From contig PXQL01000084.1 in NCBI GenBank assembly GCA_003021335.1, forward strand, positions 6,229 to 27,525: a stretch of 21,297 nucleotides of DNA, in the 5' to 3' direction. Made by a program: the position numbers and the translations under genes. Every line of letters starts with the position of its first letter. Positions within the stretch are counted from its first letter, which is position 1. The notes beneath the pieces are model-generated. The model saw nothing but the letters and a program-made list of their open reading frames with translations. It ran no database searches and had not been told where the DNA came from. This DNA is from Halobacteriales archaeon QH_10_67_13. GTDB taxonomy: Archaea; Halobacteriota; Halobacteria; Halobacteriales; Haloarculaceae. This document shows positions 15,192-21,297 of the stretch, one piece after another.

Positions 15192-17171
15192 TCAATCGTC
15201 GGGCTCGCGGGTGAACTCCCGTTCGGCCAGGACGGTGCTGCCGTCGAAAACGACGAACACGCCACGGGGCCGCTCAGCGACCGAGAGGACGACGGCGTCG
15301 TCGGGCTCGACGGTCTCGTAGGTCTCGGCCCAGGGCGTGTGGTTCTCGACGGGGGCGCCGAATACCTCGACGCGGAGCCGCTCGGGGTCGATCGGGTCGC
15401 CGCCGGCGTGGGGGATCGTGAGCTCCTCGGCGCCCTCGTCGTAGCCGATCTCGAAGGTCGCGTCGGGGGTGACGGTGTACTCGTCGACGCGGAACGGTCG
15501 GTCGTCGCCGACCCACTCGACGACAATCCGATCGCCGACAGCGACGTCCACTGCGACGGAATCGCCGTCGGTCAGCCGATCGTACTGGTCTGCGAACTGG
15601 ACCGACGCCGGCTCGTCCTCGCCGGCGAAGCCGATCCGGTAGTTCTCGGCCGGCTGGCGCTCGGAGCCGCGATACGTGATCGTCACGGTTCCGTCCTCGG
15701 GGATGAACTCGAACCGTCCCGGCGGCTCGGCGATAAAGCTGAACACCGACATCGTGATGCCGTAGGCTTCGTCGGCGCGGCTGCGCTCGACGGTCAACGT
15801 GATATCGATCCGATCGCCGTAGCCGACGTCCTCGACGGTAATCGAGTCGCCGGCAGTCAGCCGCTCGCCGACGAGACTCTCAAGATCGGTCTTCTTGTCG
15901 TCTTCGGGCCCGGGTCCGCCACGTTGAAGCGAGAACCTCCTCGCGTCCGCCTCGAACTCCTTGGTGTACGTGATCGTGAGCGCGTCGGCGTCGGGGTCGT
16001 GCTCGCCCTCGAAGGCGTCGCGACCGCTCGCGACCGACCGACCCAGCGGCCGTTCGACGTCGAACTCGGGGTCGAGCCACACGACCTCGACGAGCTGGAA
16101 GGGATCGACGTCGATCTCGAAGCGATCGCCGGGCTCGATGGGCGCCTCGCGGTCGTCCCAGGGCGGGGCGCGTTTTTCGCCGCCGACCCTGAGCTCGACT
16201 CGGGCCGGGTCGACCGGCTCCTCACCGATCTGTTCGAGCACGCCCTTCGAGTCTCTGAAGCGGAATCGTGCGTCCGGAGCGTTGTCCGGCAGCTGCGAGG
16301 GCGGCAGCTGGGTCACGAACGATCCGACGACGGTCCGATCCTCCGGGCCGACCCGCTCGTACTCGACGTCGAGCTCGTCGACGTTACCGCGTTGGTCGTC
16401 GATGATCGTCTCGACGGCCGTCTCGGTGGCCGCCTCCCGATCGACGAAGCGAACCGCGAACTCGACGCGCTGGTCGTACCCGCCGACGAGTCGTCGTCCG
16501 ACGGCGACCCGCTCGACCGAATCGGGGTCCTCGAAGGAGATCCCCTCGGCGTTCGGCGCGAGTCCGATGAAGGTATTATCCTGGATCGGCGCGACGACCG
16601 GTTCGAGCGTGGTACCGATTCCGGCCTCCGGGTCCGCGGCCGCGTCCCGGGCGGCTTCGAGCCCCGCCTCCCAGGGCCCGTCGTTCCGGGCGAAGATCGC
16701 GAATCCGTCCGCGGCGCGAGTGGCGATGTCTCCCGGCGGATCGAGGGCTTCGCCGCCGAACGAGCCGACGGCGACTGCGAGACTCACCGCGGTCTCGTCC
16801 GGGTCGACTGCCACGGCCGCGCGGTCGATCGCCTCGGGGTCGAGCCCGAGCTGTTGGGCGACGAGGGTGGTGTTAGGAACCGCGGGGAGATCGGACTCGG
16901 TTTCGGAACCCTCAGACGGCGGCGCGACGATCCAGAGCGGTCTGATCGACCGATCGCCGACGGTTCGGGGAATCGCACCGAGGACCGTCGCGAGATCTTC
17001 GGACAGACTCGGCTCGCCCGTCCGGTCGCCGTCTGGCTGGTCGTCGGAATCGGTCGCCGGATCCTCGTTCGAGTCGTTTTGTTCGGCCGGCTCCTGTGAG
17101 TCGCTTTCCAGACAGCCGGCGAGGAGGGCTACGCCGCCGATGGCGAGGAGTCGTCGTCGCGTCGGGGCCAT
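15192..17171 (-). CDS. Tat-exported lipoprotein with four tandem beta-rich repeats, function unknown
   Basis: This 659-residue protein begins MAPTRRRLLAIGGVALLAGC: an Arg5-Arg6-Arg7 Tat-like motif, a hydrophobic stretch and a lipobox (Leu17-Ala18-Gly19-Cys20). An Asp/Glu-rich linker follows. Residues about 55-300 form an alpha/beta region with no motif I recognise. Four related units follow at about 300-366, 386-460, 486-555 and 572-645. Each has an aromatic/TI-Y strand pair, an Arg/Leu strand, then a GDxhxVxVxxGDRIxVxW-like ending (h, hydrophobic). The last unit (LTIPHAGGDPIDPERLRV) resembles the C-terminal beta segment of haloarchaeal pilin-type domains. The ATG at 17171 has a TTATT element about 27 bp upstream. 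Surface anchoring is well supported, but the function is not known. Confidence 0.85.
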   Translation of the reverse strand: MAPTRRRLLAIGGVALLAGCLESDSQEPAEQNDSNEDPATDSDDQPDGDRTGEPSLSEDLATVLGAIPRTVGDRSIRPLWIVAPPSEGSETESDLPAVPNTTLVAQQLGLDPEAIDRAAVAVDPDETAVSLAVAVGSFGGEALDPPGDIATRAADGFAIFARNDGPWEAGLEAARDAAADPEAGIGTTLEPVVAPIQDNTFIGLAPNAEGISFEDPDSVERVAVGRRLVGGYDQRVEFAVRFVDREAATETAVETIIDDQRGNVDELDVEYERVGPEDRTVVGSFVTQLPPSQLPDNAPDARFRFRDSKGVLEQIGEEPVDPARVELRVGGEKRAPPWDDREAPIEPGDRFEIDVDPFQLVEVVWLDPEFDVERPLGRSVASGRDAFEGEHDPDADALTITYTKEFEADARRFSLQRGGPGPEDDKKTDLESLVGERLTAGDSITVEDVGYGDRIDITLTVERSRADEAYGITMSVFSFIAEPPGRFEFIPEDGTVTITYRGSERQPAENYRIGFAGEDEPASVQFADQYDRLTDGDSVAVDVAVGDRIVVEWVGDDRPFRVDEYTVTPDATFEIGYDEGAEELTIPHAGGDPIDPERLRVEVFGAPVENHTPWAETYETVEPDDAVVLSVAERPRGVFVVFDGSTVLAEREFTREPDD

Positions 17172-17425
17172 ACCCGTCGGTTCCCTCGAACCCGAATAAG
17201 GGCGTCGAGAGATTTCCCAGACAGAAACGCGGCGTGTCACGCCTCCGTCAACTGGATCGCCTCGCCGACGAGCGCGACGTCACCCGGCCGCGCGTGGCCG
17301 GAGAGAGCCCGCGAGTCGGCCCGGCCGGGGCGACGACGCGGTCTGCCGGGATCGAACCCCGCCCGCGAGACGGCGGGTGAAACATCCGGGAGCTACGGTC
17401 CAGCTGACAGAGAGCCGACGGTGGA
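17172..17425. other. Intergenic stretch of 254 bp with GC hairpins, no convincing gene
   Basis: It holds the lipoprotein promoter region at its left end. CCCGCC (17358-17363) pairs with GGCGGG (17372-17377). A T-loop-like string (minus strand GGGGTTCGATCCC, 17347-17359) is present, but no cloverleaf can be built around it. A minus-strand frame ending at 17237 finishes GDVALVGEAIQLTEA, which looks protein-like but has no start or recognised family. It may be the remnant of a gene. Confidence 0.4.
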
Positions 17426-17962
17426 TCACCCCTGGTAGGGGTGATACTCCATGCCCTTGTGTTTGAGCTCGTTGCGCTTCTGTTCCAAAAACGAGTAGAC
17501 GGCCCCGTGAGGAGCCCCCTCGAGCAGCATCTCGACGGCTTCCCTGACCGCCTCGACCTGGCGGGGACCGCCGATGGCGCCGAGCGTCGAGCCGTAGATC
17601 ACGACCGAGGCGCCGGTGAGTTCCTCCATGAGCTCGCGGGTGCGGCCGTCCTCGCCGATGAGCCGGCCTTTCTTACGCCGGAGGTCCGACCCGTTGCGCG
17701 CGGCCGCGTCGATGTCGATCAGCTCGAACATCATCATCTCGTCGTCGAGCAGGCGCAGGGCCTCCTCGGGGGCGAACCCGCGGCCGATCGCCTTCACGAT
17801 GTCGGGGCCCTTGAGCCCGGTGACCGGGTCGCCGATCTTCTCGACGCGCACGGTGCCCGACTCCGAGTCGATGTTGAGGCGAACCTCCGCGCGACGCTCG
17901 ATCTCGCGCATCGTCTCGCCGCCACGACCGATGAGAACGCCGATCCGGTCGTCGGGGACCGT
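17426..17962 (-). CDS. KH-domain RNA-binding protein (archaeal Dim2/PNO1-like), N-terminus joined to rio1
   Basis: This is the archaeal relative of the ribosome assembly factor Pno1/Dim2. First KH domain: TVPDDRIGVLIGRGGETMRE with the GxxG loop. Then come VKAIGRGFAPEEALRLL and a second KH-like region, KKGRLIGEDGRTRELMEELT and GASVVIYGSTLGAIGGPRQV, ending HGAVYSFLEQKRNELKH. The family usually opens with a few residues such as M-x-x-V before VPxDRIGVLIG. Here those residues and the start codon are missing and the reading goes directly into the Rio1 sequence in another frame. The first in-frame ATG is at 17911, which would delete the first KH core. Rio1 and this KH gene are neighbours in many haloarchaea, both acting on the small ribosomal subunit. 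Confidence 0.85.
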   Translation of the reverse strand, partial: TVPDDRIGVLIGRGGETMREIERRAEVRLNIDSESGTVRVEKIGDPVTGLKGPDIVKAIGRGFAPEEALRLLDDEMMMFELIDIDAAARNGSDLRRKKGRLIGEDGRTRELMEELTGASVVIYGSTLGAIGGPRQVEAVREAVEMLLEGAPHGAVYSFLEQKRNELKHKGMEYHPYQG

Positions 17963-17963
17963 C

Positions 17964-18674
17964 CTCGAGGAACTCGTCGCTGTTGGGGTGATGGACCGTC
18001 ACCGCCTGGCCGACGTCGATTAGGTACAGTCGTGAGTCGTCGACGACGACGTTGTACTCTGAGAGGTCGCCGTGGACCATCCCGGCGTCGTACAGCCGGC
18101 GCATGTACTCTCTGATTACCTCGAAGGCAGTGTTCGGGTTCTCAAGCTGCACCTCGGCGAGGCGCCTGGCCCGGCCCGCGTCGGTGCGCAGATACTTCAT
18201 AATCAGGACGTTGCGCTCGACCGCGAGCGGTCGGGGCGCCCGGACCCCTGCCGCCCGGGCGCGCTTGAGATTAGCAAACTCCTTTTTGACCCAGCCGATC
18301 ACGACCGCCTTCTTGTCGTTTGCCACCTCCTCGAACCGGGGATCGCCTTCCAAGTACTCGCCCATCTCGCGGAAGTCCGAGGCGTTGATCCGGTAGATCT
18401 TGACTGCGACGGTCGGCTCCTCGCCGCCGAGCTCGGCCGCGGCGGTTTCCCCGCCAAGCGCCGTGTAGACGAGGGCGCCGTAGGTCGCCTCGTCGAACAC
18501 CGACTCTTCGAGTTTGAACTGGTCTGCGTCGGTGATCCGCTCGCGAAACTGGCTGAACTCCCGGTCGCGCTCGCGGGCGATCCGGTCGGCCTCGGTGTCC
18601 GAGTAATCGATCGAGGTCCACTCGTCGCCCGGCGGCGCCTGGTCTGTGTCGAGCAGGCCGTAATCCTCGTCCAT
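17964..18674 (-). CDS. rio1: Rio1-type serine protein kinase, two segments missing
   Basis: This 237-residue recognisable part is an atypical kinase of 40S/30S maturation. It has an N-terminal acidic helix region and DQFKLEESVFDEATYGA at 51-67, then jumps to LVYTALGG. The Rio1 nucleotide loop STGKEANVY belongs between them but is absent apart from VY (in-frame loss of about 22 residues near 18468-18473). Present are VAVKIYRI (Lys92), VRAPRPLAVERNVLIMKYL, the catalytic VHGDLSEYN (Asp203, Asn208) and LIDVGQAV (metal Asp220). After HHPNSDEFLE (to 17964) the C-terminal ~50 residues are missing and the frame runs on into the KH gene as nonsense to 17673. As written it cannot be functional. The ATG at 18674 has TCTTTTGTCC about 30 bp upstream. 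Confidence 0.88.
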
Positions 18675-18730
18675 CTGTCCTGTCGTAGGTGGTCGAGGGA
18701 CAAAAGACTGGCCGGAAAAAAGCCGGACGG

Positions 18731-18736
18731 TTTATG
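18731..18736 (+). promoter_or_regulatory. TATA box of the uvrD/rep-like gene
   Basis: TTTATG is centred about 30 bp before the ATG at 18763, fitting a leaderless or very short-leader transcript. The same 88-bp divergent region must also hold the rio1 promoter. Confidence 0.5.
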
Positions 18737-18762
18737 ACGCCGGACCGAATAGTAAGGCCTTA

Positions 18763-20420
18763 ATGGCTGATTCGGCCGATGTCACACGCCTGTTCGGTGG
18801 TCCGGGGAGCGGGAAGACGACGGCGCTGCTCGACCGCGTCGAGAAGCTGTTAGACGATTCAGACATCGAGGTCCGGGACGTACTCGTCGTCTCGTACACG
18901 CGAGCGGCCGCCTCGGAGATCCGCGAGCGACTCGCGGACCGCCTGGAAGTGTCCCCCCGCGCGCTCCGGGGTAACGTCTCGACGATGCACGCGAAGGCCT
19001 ACGACCTGCTCGATCTCTCGCGCAGCGACGTCGTCGGTGAGTCCGAGAAGGAGGAGTTCTGTGACGACTACGGGATCGAGTACGAGCGCCGGGACGTCGG
19101 GGACTGGTACGAGGTGCCGTTCAAGTGGAACGACGAGGAGGTCCGGCTGCCCCCAGAAATCGACGACCGGGCCCAGACTGGCAACAAGTACACCCCCACC
19201 TGGCCAAGCGACGACGACCGGCTGGACGTCCCCGAGGCGATCCGGGCCTGGCGGGCCTGGAAAGGCGAACAGGGGCTGGTCGGGTTCGCGGACATGCTCG
19301 AGCGGGTCAAAGAGCGGTCGCTCGTGCCCGGGATCGATTACCTGGTGATCGACGAGTTCCAGGACATTACGACCCTGCAGTATGCCGTCTACGCGGAGTG
19401 GCGGCCTCACACCGAGCGGGTGCTGATCGCCGGTGACGACGACCAGGTCGTCTACGCCTGGCAGGGGGCAGACCCCGACCTGCTGCTCGACGAGGATGTC
19501 GACGAGGATGTGGTCCTGCCGAACTCCTACCGGCTGCCTTCCCGGATCCTCAACGCCGTCAACCAGGAGGTGAGCCACATCGAGAAACGCCAGGAGAAAG
19601 ACCTCAAGCCGCGCAAGGAGGGCGGCAGCGTCGAGGCGATCCGAAACCGATCGATGCTGGATCTCTCTCGGGAGGCCACCCGGACCGTCGAAGAGACCGA
19701 CGAGACGGTGATGGTGCTGTTCCGGGCCCGGTACCAGATGTTCCAGTTTATCGACGAGTTCATCGACCAGGGTATCCCGTTCCAGTGTCTGACCGACCAG
19801 CGGATGTGGACCGACCGGCTCGCCCAGTACGTCAGCGGGATCGAGTCCCTCGGGCCTTAGAGGACCGCGAGGAAGCCGCCGACGTCGACGACATCGCCGA
19901 GTTCGACGTCGAGCCGGAGCTGATCCGCGAGCACGCCCCGTTCGCGCCCGATCCGCCGGCGGCCGCAGACATGCTCCGGAAGGTCACGAGCTTTCAGGAA
20001 CGCAGCGTGCGGGCGTACTTCGCCGGCCCGTACCGCGGAATGGCCCACGGTCGGGTACGCCTGGGGACGATCCACTCGGCGAAGGGCCGCGAGGCCGATC
20101 ACGTCTTCGTTGCCACCGACCTCACCGAGAAGGTCGTCGAGCAGATGGCCGCGACCATCGATCAGACCGACGCGGCCGTGCCGGGTGACGCGGAGTTCAC
20201 CAAAACGACCAGCCCCGTGCCGACGGTCACCGACAACGAGCGACGGGTGTTCTACGTCGGGATGTCCCGCGCCAGAGAGCGACTCGTCCTCATGGAGAAC
20301 CTGGTCGACGGCGCGCCGACCCTGCCGATCGACGTCCTGCTCGAGAACGAGCCCGCCGAAACCGACATCGAGGAGCTGCTTGAACGGGTGAGCGAGCCGC
20401 CGGTGGCGGGGACACAGTAA
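18763..20420 (+). pseudogene. UvrD/Rep (SF1A) DNA helicase, disrupted by two losses
   Basis: The protein is a haloarchaeal UvrD/PcrA/Rep-type helicase. Frame 1 (18763-19860) carries Walker A GGPGSGKTT (12-20), motif Ia VVSYTRAAASEIRERL, motif II VIDEFQD (195-201), GDDDQVVYAWQGAD (224-237) and PNSYRLPSRILNAV. At about 19084-19090, DDYGIEYE jumps to RRDVGDWYEVPF; relatives have some 35 residues more there (in-frame). At about 19850-19860 the frame ends in ESLGP-stop, while the helicase resumes in another frame with ALEDREEAADVDDIAEF. It continues through TIHSAKGREADHVFV (motif V) and VFYVGMSRARERL (motif VI) to the stop at 20420. The missing piece there is probably about 40 residues. If the sequence is correct, the gene yields only a truncated ATPase half. 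Confidence 0.87.
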
Positions 20421-20463
20421 CGCCCGGGACAAAGGTTAACTCCCGATCGATCCTTCCGCCGGT

Positions 20464-20842
20464 ATGAGCGACGACCAGACGCTGTTCGAGCGGATCGTTG
20501 CGGGTGAGATCCCGAGTCACGCGGTCTACGAGGACGAGACCACCTACGCCTTCCTGGACGTGAACCCGCTTGCCCCGGGACACACGCTGGTGATTCCCAA
20601 AGAGCCCTACGAGCGACTCGACGAGGTACCTCCCTCTGTCGCAGGCGATCTGTTCGCGGCGATCGCCGAGCTCACGCCGGCGATTGAGACGGCCGTCGAC
20701 GCCCCCGGGAGATCTCCACTGGCACTTCGTCCCCCGGTTCGAGGACGACGGCGCCGGGGCGATCCACGCCCTGTTCGACGGCGTCGAGATGGACGACGAG
20801 GAACTCGCTGCGACGGCCGCTGAGATCCGCGAGCACCAGTAG
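20464..20842 (+). pseudogene. HIT-family nucleotide hydrolase/transferase, frame broken by an internal loss
   Basis: The N-terminal part (from ATG 20464) is a typical HIT protein: FERIVAGEIPSHAVYEDETT, AFLDVNPLAPGHTLVIPKEP, PPSVAGDLFAAIAELTPAIE. Around 20704-20713 the reading switches: the original frame becomes Arg/Pro-rich and ends at 20823. Another frame gives DLHWHFVPRFEDDGAGAIHA down to the stop at 20842, which is the HIT histidine motif and C-terminus. The usual GQxVxH stretch before the histidines (about 20 residues) is missing. HIT proteins cleave nucleotide phosphoanhydrides or phosphoramidates. It starts 43 nt after uvrD and is probably co-transcribed. It is another of the small losses in this window. 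Confidence 0.85.
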
Positions 20843-20893
20843 CCGGCCGACACGTCGGCACGTCCGGACAGTGCGATGACACGATCCATTACG

Positions 20894-20899
20894 TTTATA
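20894..20899 (+). promoter_or_regulatory. TATA box of a probable small RNA
   Basis: TTTATA in the context ACGTTTATACCC is the best match to the haloarchaeal consensus in the window. A start about 25-27 bp downstream falls at 20920-20925, exactly at the foot of the first hairpin. Confidence 0.55.
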
Positions 20900-20921
20900 C
20901 CCTCGTGTGTCATTGTATCAC

Positions 20922-21010
20922 GTGACGCTTCGTCTGGAGGGCCGAAGCGTCAGCGGGGACCAATTCAGGGCGGCAAGCACCCCTTTTTGGGGTGCTTTCC
21001 TTTCCGTTTG
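20922..21010 (+). ncRNA. Candidate two-hairpin small RNA
   Basis: Downstream of a strong TATA box the DNA contains two perfect stem-loops. Hairpin 1 is TGACGCTTCG (20923-20932) with CGAAGCGTCA (20943-20952) and a 10-nt loop. Hairpin 2 is AAGCACCCC (20975-20983) with GGGGTGCTT (20989-20997) and a TTTTT loop. A 22-nt unpaired linker lies between them and a pyrimidine-rich TTCCTTTCC run follows. This layout fits an independently transcribed RNA of roughly 80-90 nt ending at hairpin 2. It is too short for SRP or RNase P RNA and shows no tRNA or box C/D structure. A short frame from a GTG at 20907 overlaps it but has no family similarity. Ends are estimates. Confidence 0.45.
20975..20997 (+). terminator. 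Strong hairpin with T-rich downstream run
   Basis: A 9-bp perfect stem with a 5-T loop is followed by TTCCTTTCCGTTTG. It probably ends the candidate small RNA and may also separate it from the convergent DapA-like gene. Confidence 0.45.
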
Positions 21011-21039
21011 CACGAGCGATCAGCGGCGAGTACGGGGGT

Positions 21040-21297
21040 TCAGTGAACCCTATCGAGTAGCTCCTCGATCGTCGCCGTCGCCTCGGCGTCGGGTTCGGTG
21101 AACGGGGCACGCGGGTGACCGGCCGGGAGGCTGCGCTGGCGCATCGCCCACTTCAACCCGGGGACGCCGAACCGGCTCGTGATCGCGTGGTTCAGTTGGA
21201 CGAGTGCCTCGTTGCGCTCCCGGGCCGGGACGCCCCCATCGTCCGACCGCTATCGGCAGTCGCGGAGCTCCCTGCCGATCACTGGTACTCGAAACTC
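21040..21297 (-). pseudogene. DapA-family (DHDPS/NAL/KDG aldolase-type) lyase, C-terminal fragment with an in-frame stop
   Basis: Reading the minus strand toward 21040 gives RERNEALVQLNHAITSRFG, then VPGLKWAMRQRSLPAGHPRA and PFTEPDAEATATIEELLDRV. This is the C-terminal helical region of dihydrodipicolinate-synthase-like TIM-barrel lyases or aldolases. Upstream in the same frame a TAG at 21252-21250 interrupts it. The residues beyond (VPVIGRELRDCR) could belong to the preceding helix of the same family, so a segment around the stop may be missing as in other genes here. The gene continues beyond the window edge. The substrate cannot be told from this fragment. Confidence 0.65.

Noticed and set aside
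15159..17099. Plus-strand open frame of 646 codons opposite the lipoprotein
   Set aside because: The minus strand has a Tat signal, lipobox and repeats. The antisense frame is a mirror of Asp/Glu/Val-rich codons with no motif.
17347..17420. Possible tRNA on the minus strand because of GGGGTTCGATCCC
   Set aside because: The T-stem does not pair beyond two bases, no 7-nt anticodon loop with U33 and a paired stem fits, and no acceptor stem partner is found.
17673..18674. A functional Rio1-KH fusion protein
   Set aside because: The open frame continues past the join but in the wrong register for the KH domain, giving Arg-rich nonsense.
20873..20880. Box C-like GATGA hinting at a C/D guide RNA
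   Set aside because: No CTGA box D at a suitable distance and no k-turn arrangement.
20907..21101. Small protein from a GTG at 20907
   Set aside because: The frame crosses both perfect hairpins, runs into the DapA-like gene on the other strand and has no recognisable similarity. RNA structure explains the sequence better.
1..21297. CRISPR array, insertion sequence, rRNA or integrase
   Set aside because: I found no regularly spaced repeats, transposase motifs, terminal inverted repeats or rRNA-like sequence.

Overview
The window is G+C-rich, acidic-protein DNA from a haloarchaeon (class Halobacteria). The evidence is Asp/Glu-rich proteins, TATA boxes of the TTTATA type placed about 25-30 bp before starts (leaderless or short-leader transcripts), Tat-type lipoprotein export, archaeal-only genes (cobY, cbiZ, rio1 with a KH/Dim2 gene, TRAM protein) and a complete methylaspartate-cycle operon. 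I cannot name the genus.

Layout. (1) 1-5187, minus strand: a tightly overlapping cobalamin operon read cbiB - cobS - cobY - cobD-like - cbiZ - cbiA - cobA (cobA is cut by the window edge). It covers late corrin-ring modification, nucleotide-loop assembly and cobinamide salvage. (2) 5277-6083, minus: a winged-helix regulator just upstream, sharing a promoter motif with the operon. (3) 6171-9680: TRAM-domain protein (-), SppA-like membrane protease (+), a 7TM histidine kinase (-) and an Hsp20 (-). (4) 9929-15124, plus: mamA, mamB, mal, mch and an acetyl-CoA hydrolase/CoA-transferase-family gene, i.e. glutamate -> 3-methylaspartate -> mesaconate -> mesaconyl-CoA -> methylmalyl-CoA. Glutamate mutase (MamAB) needs adenosylcobalamin, so the B12 genes beside it are a plausible supply module. 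(5) 15192-17171, minus: a Tat lipoprotein with four tandem beta-rich repeats. (6) 17426-20842: KH protein and Rio1 kinase (-), UvrD/Rep helicase and HIT protein (+). (7) 20843-21039: a likely small RNA with two perfect hairpins. (8) 21040-21297, minus: C-terminus of a DapA-family lyase.

The most unusual property is a set of roughly ten short internal losses, judged against the known shape of the families. They hit the cobD-like gene, the cobS/cobY boundary, sppA, the histidine kinase, rio1 (twice, once at its border with the KH gene), uvrD (twice), HIT and the DapA-like gene. Several remove glycine-rich nucleotide-binding loops. The methylaspartate operon, cbiA, cbiZ, cbiB, the regulator and TRAM look intact. 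Because Rio1 and the KH protein belong to core ribosome biogenesis, an assembly or amplification artefact is as likely as, or likelier than, real gene decay.
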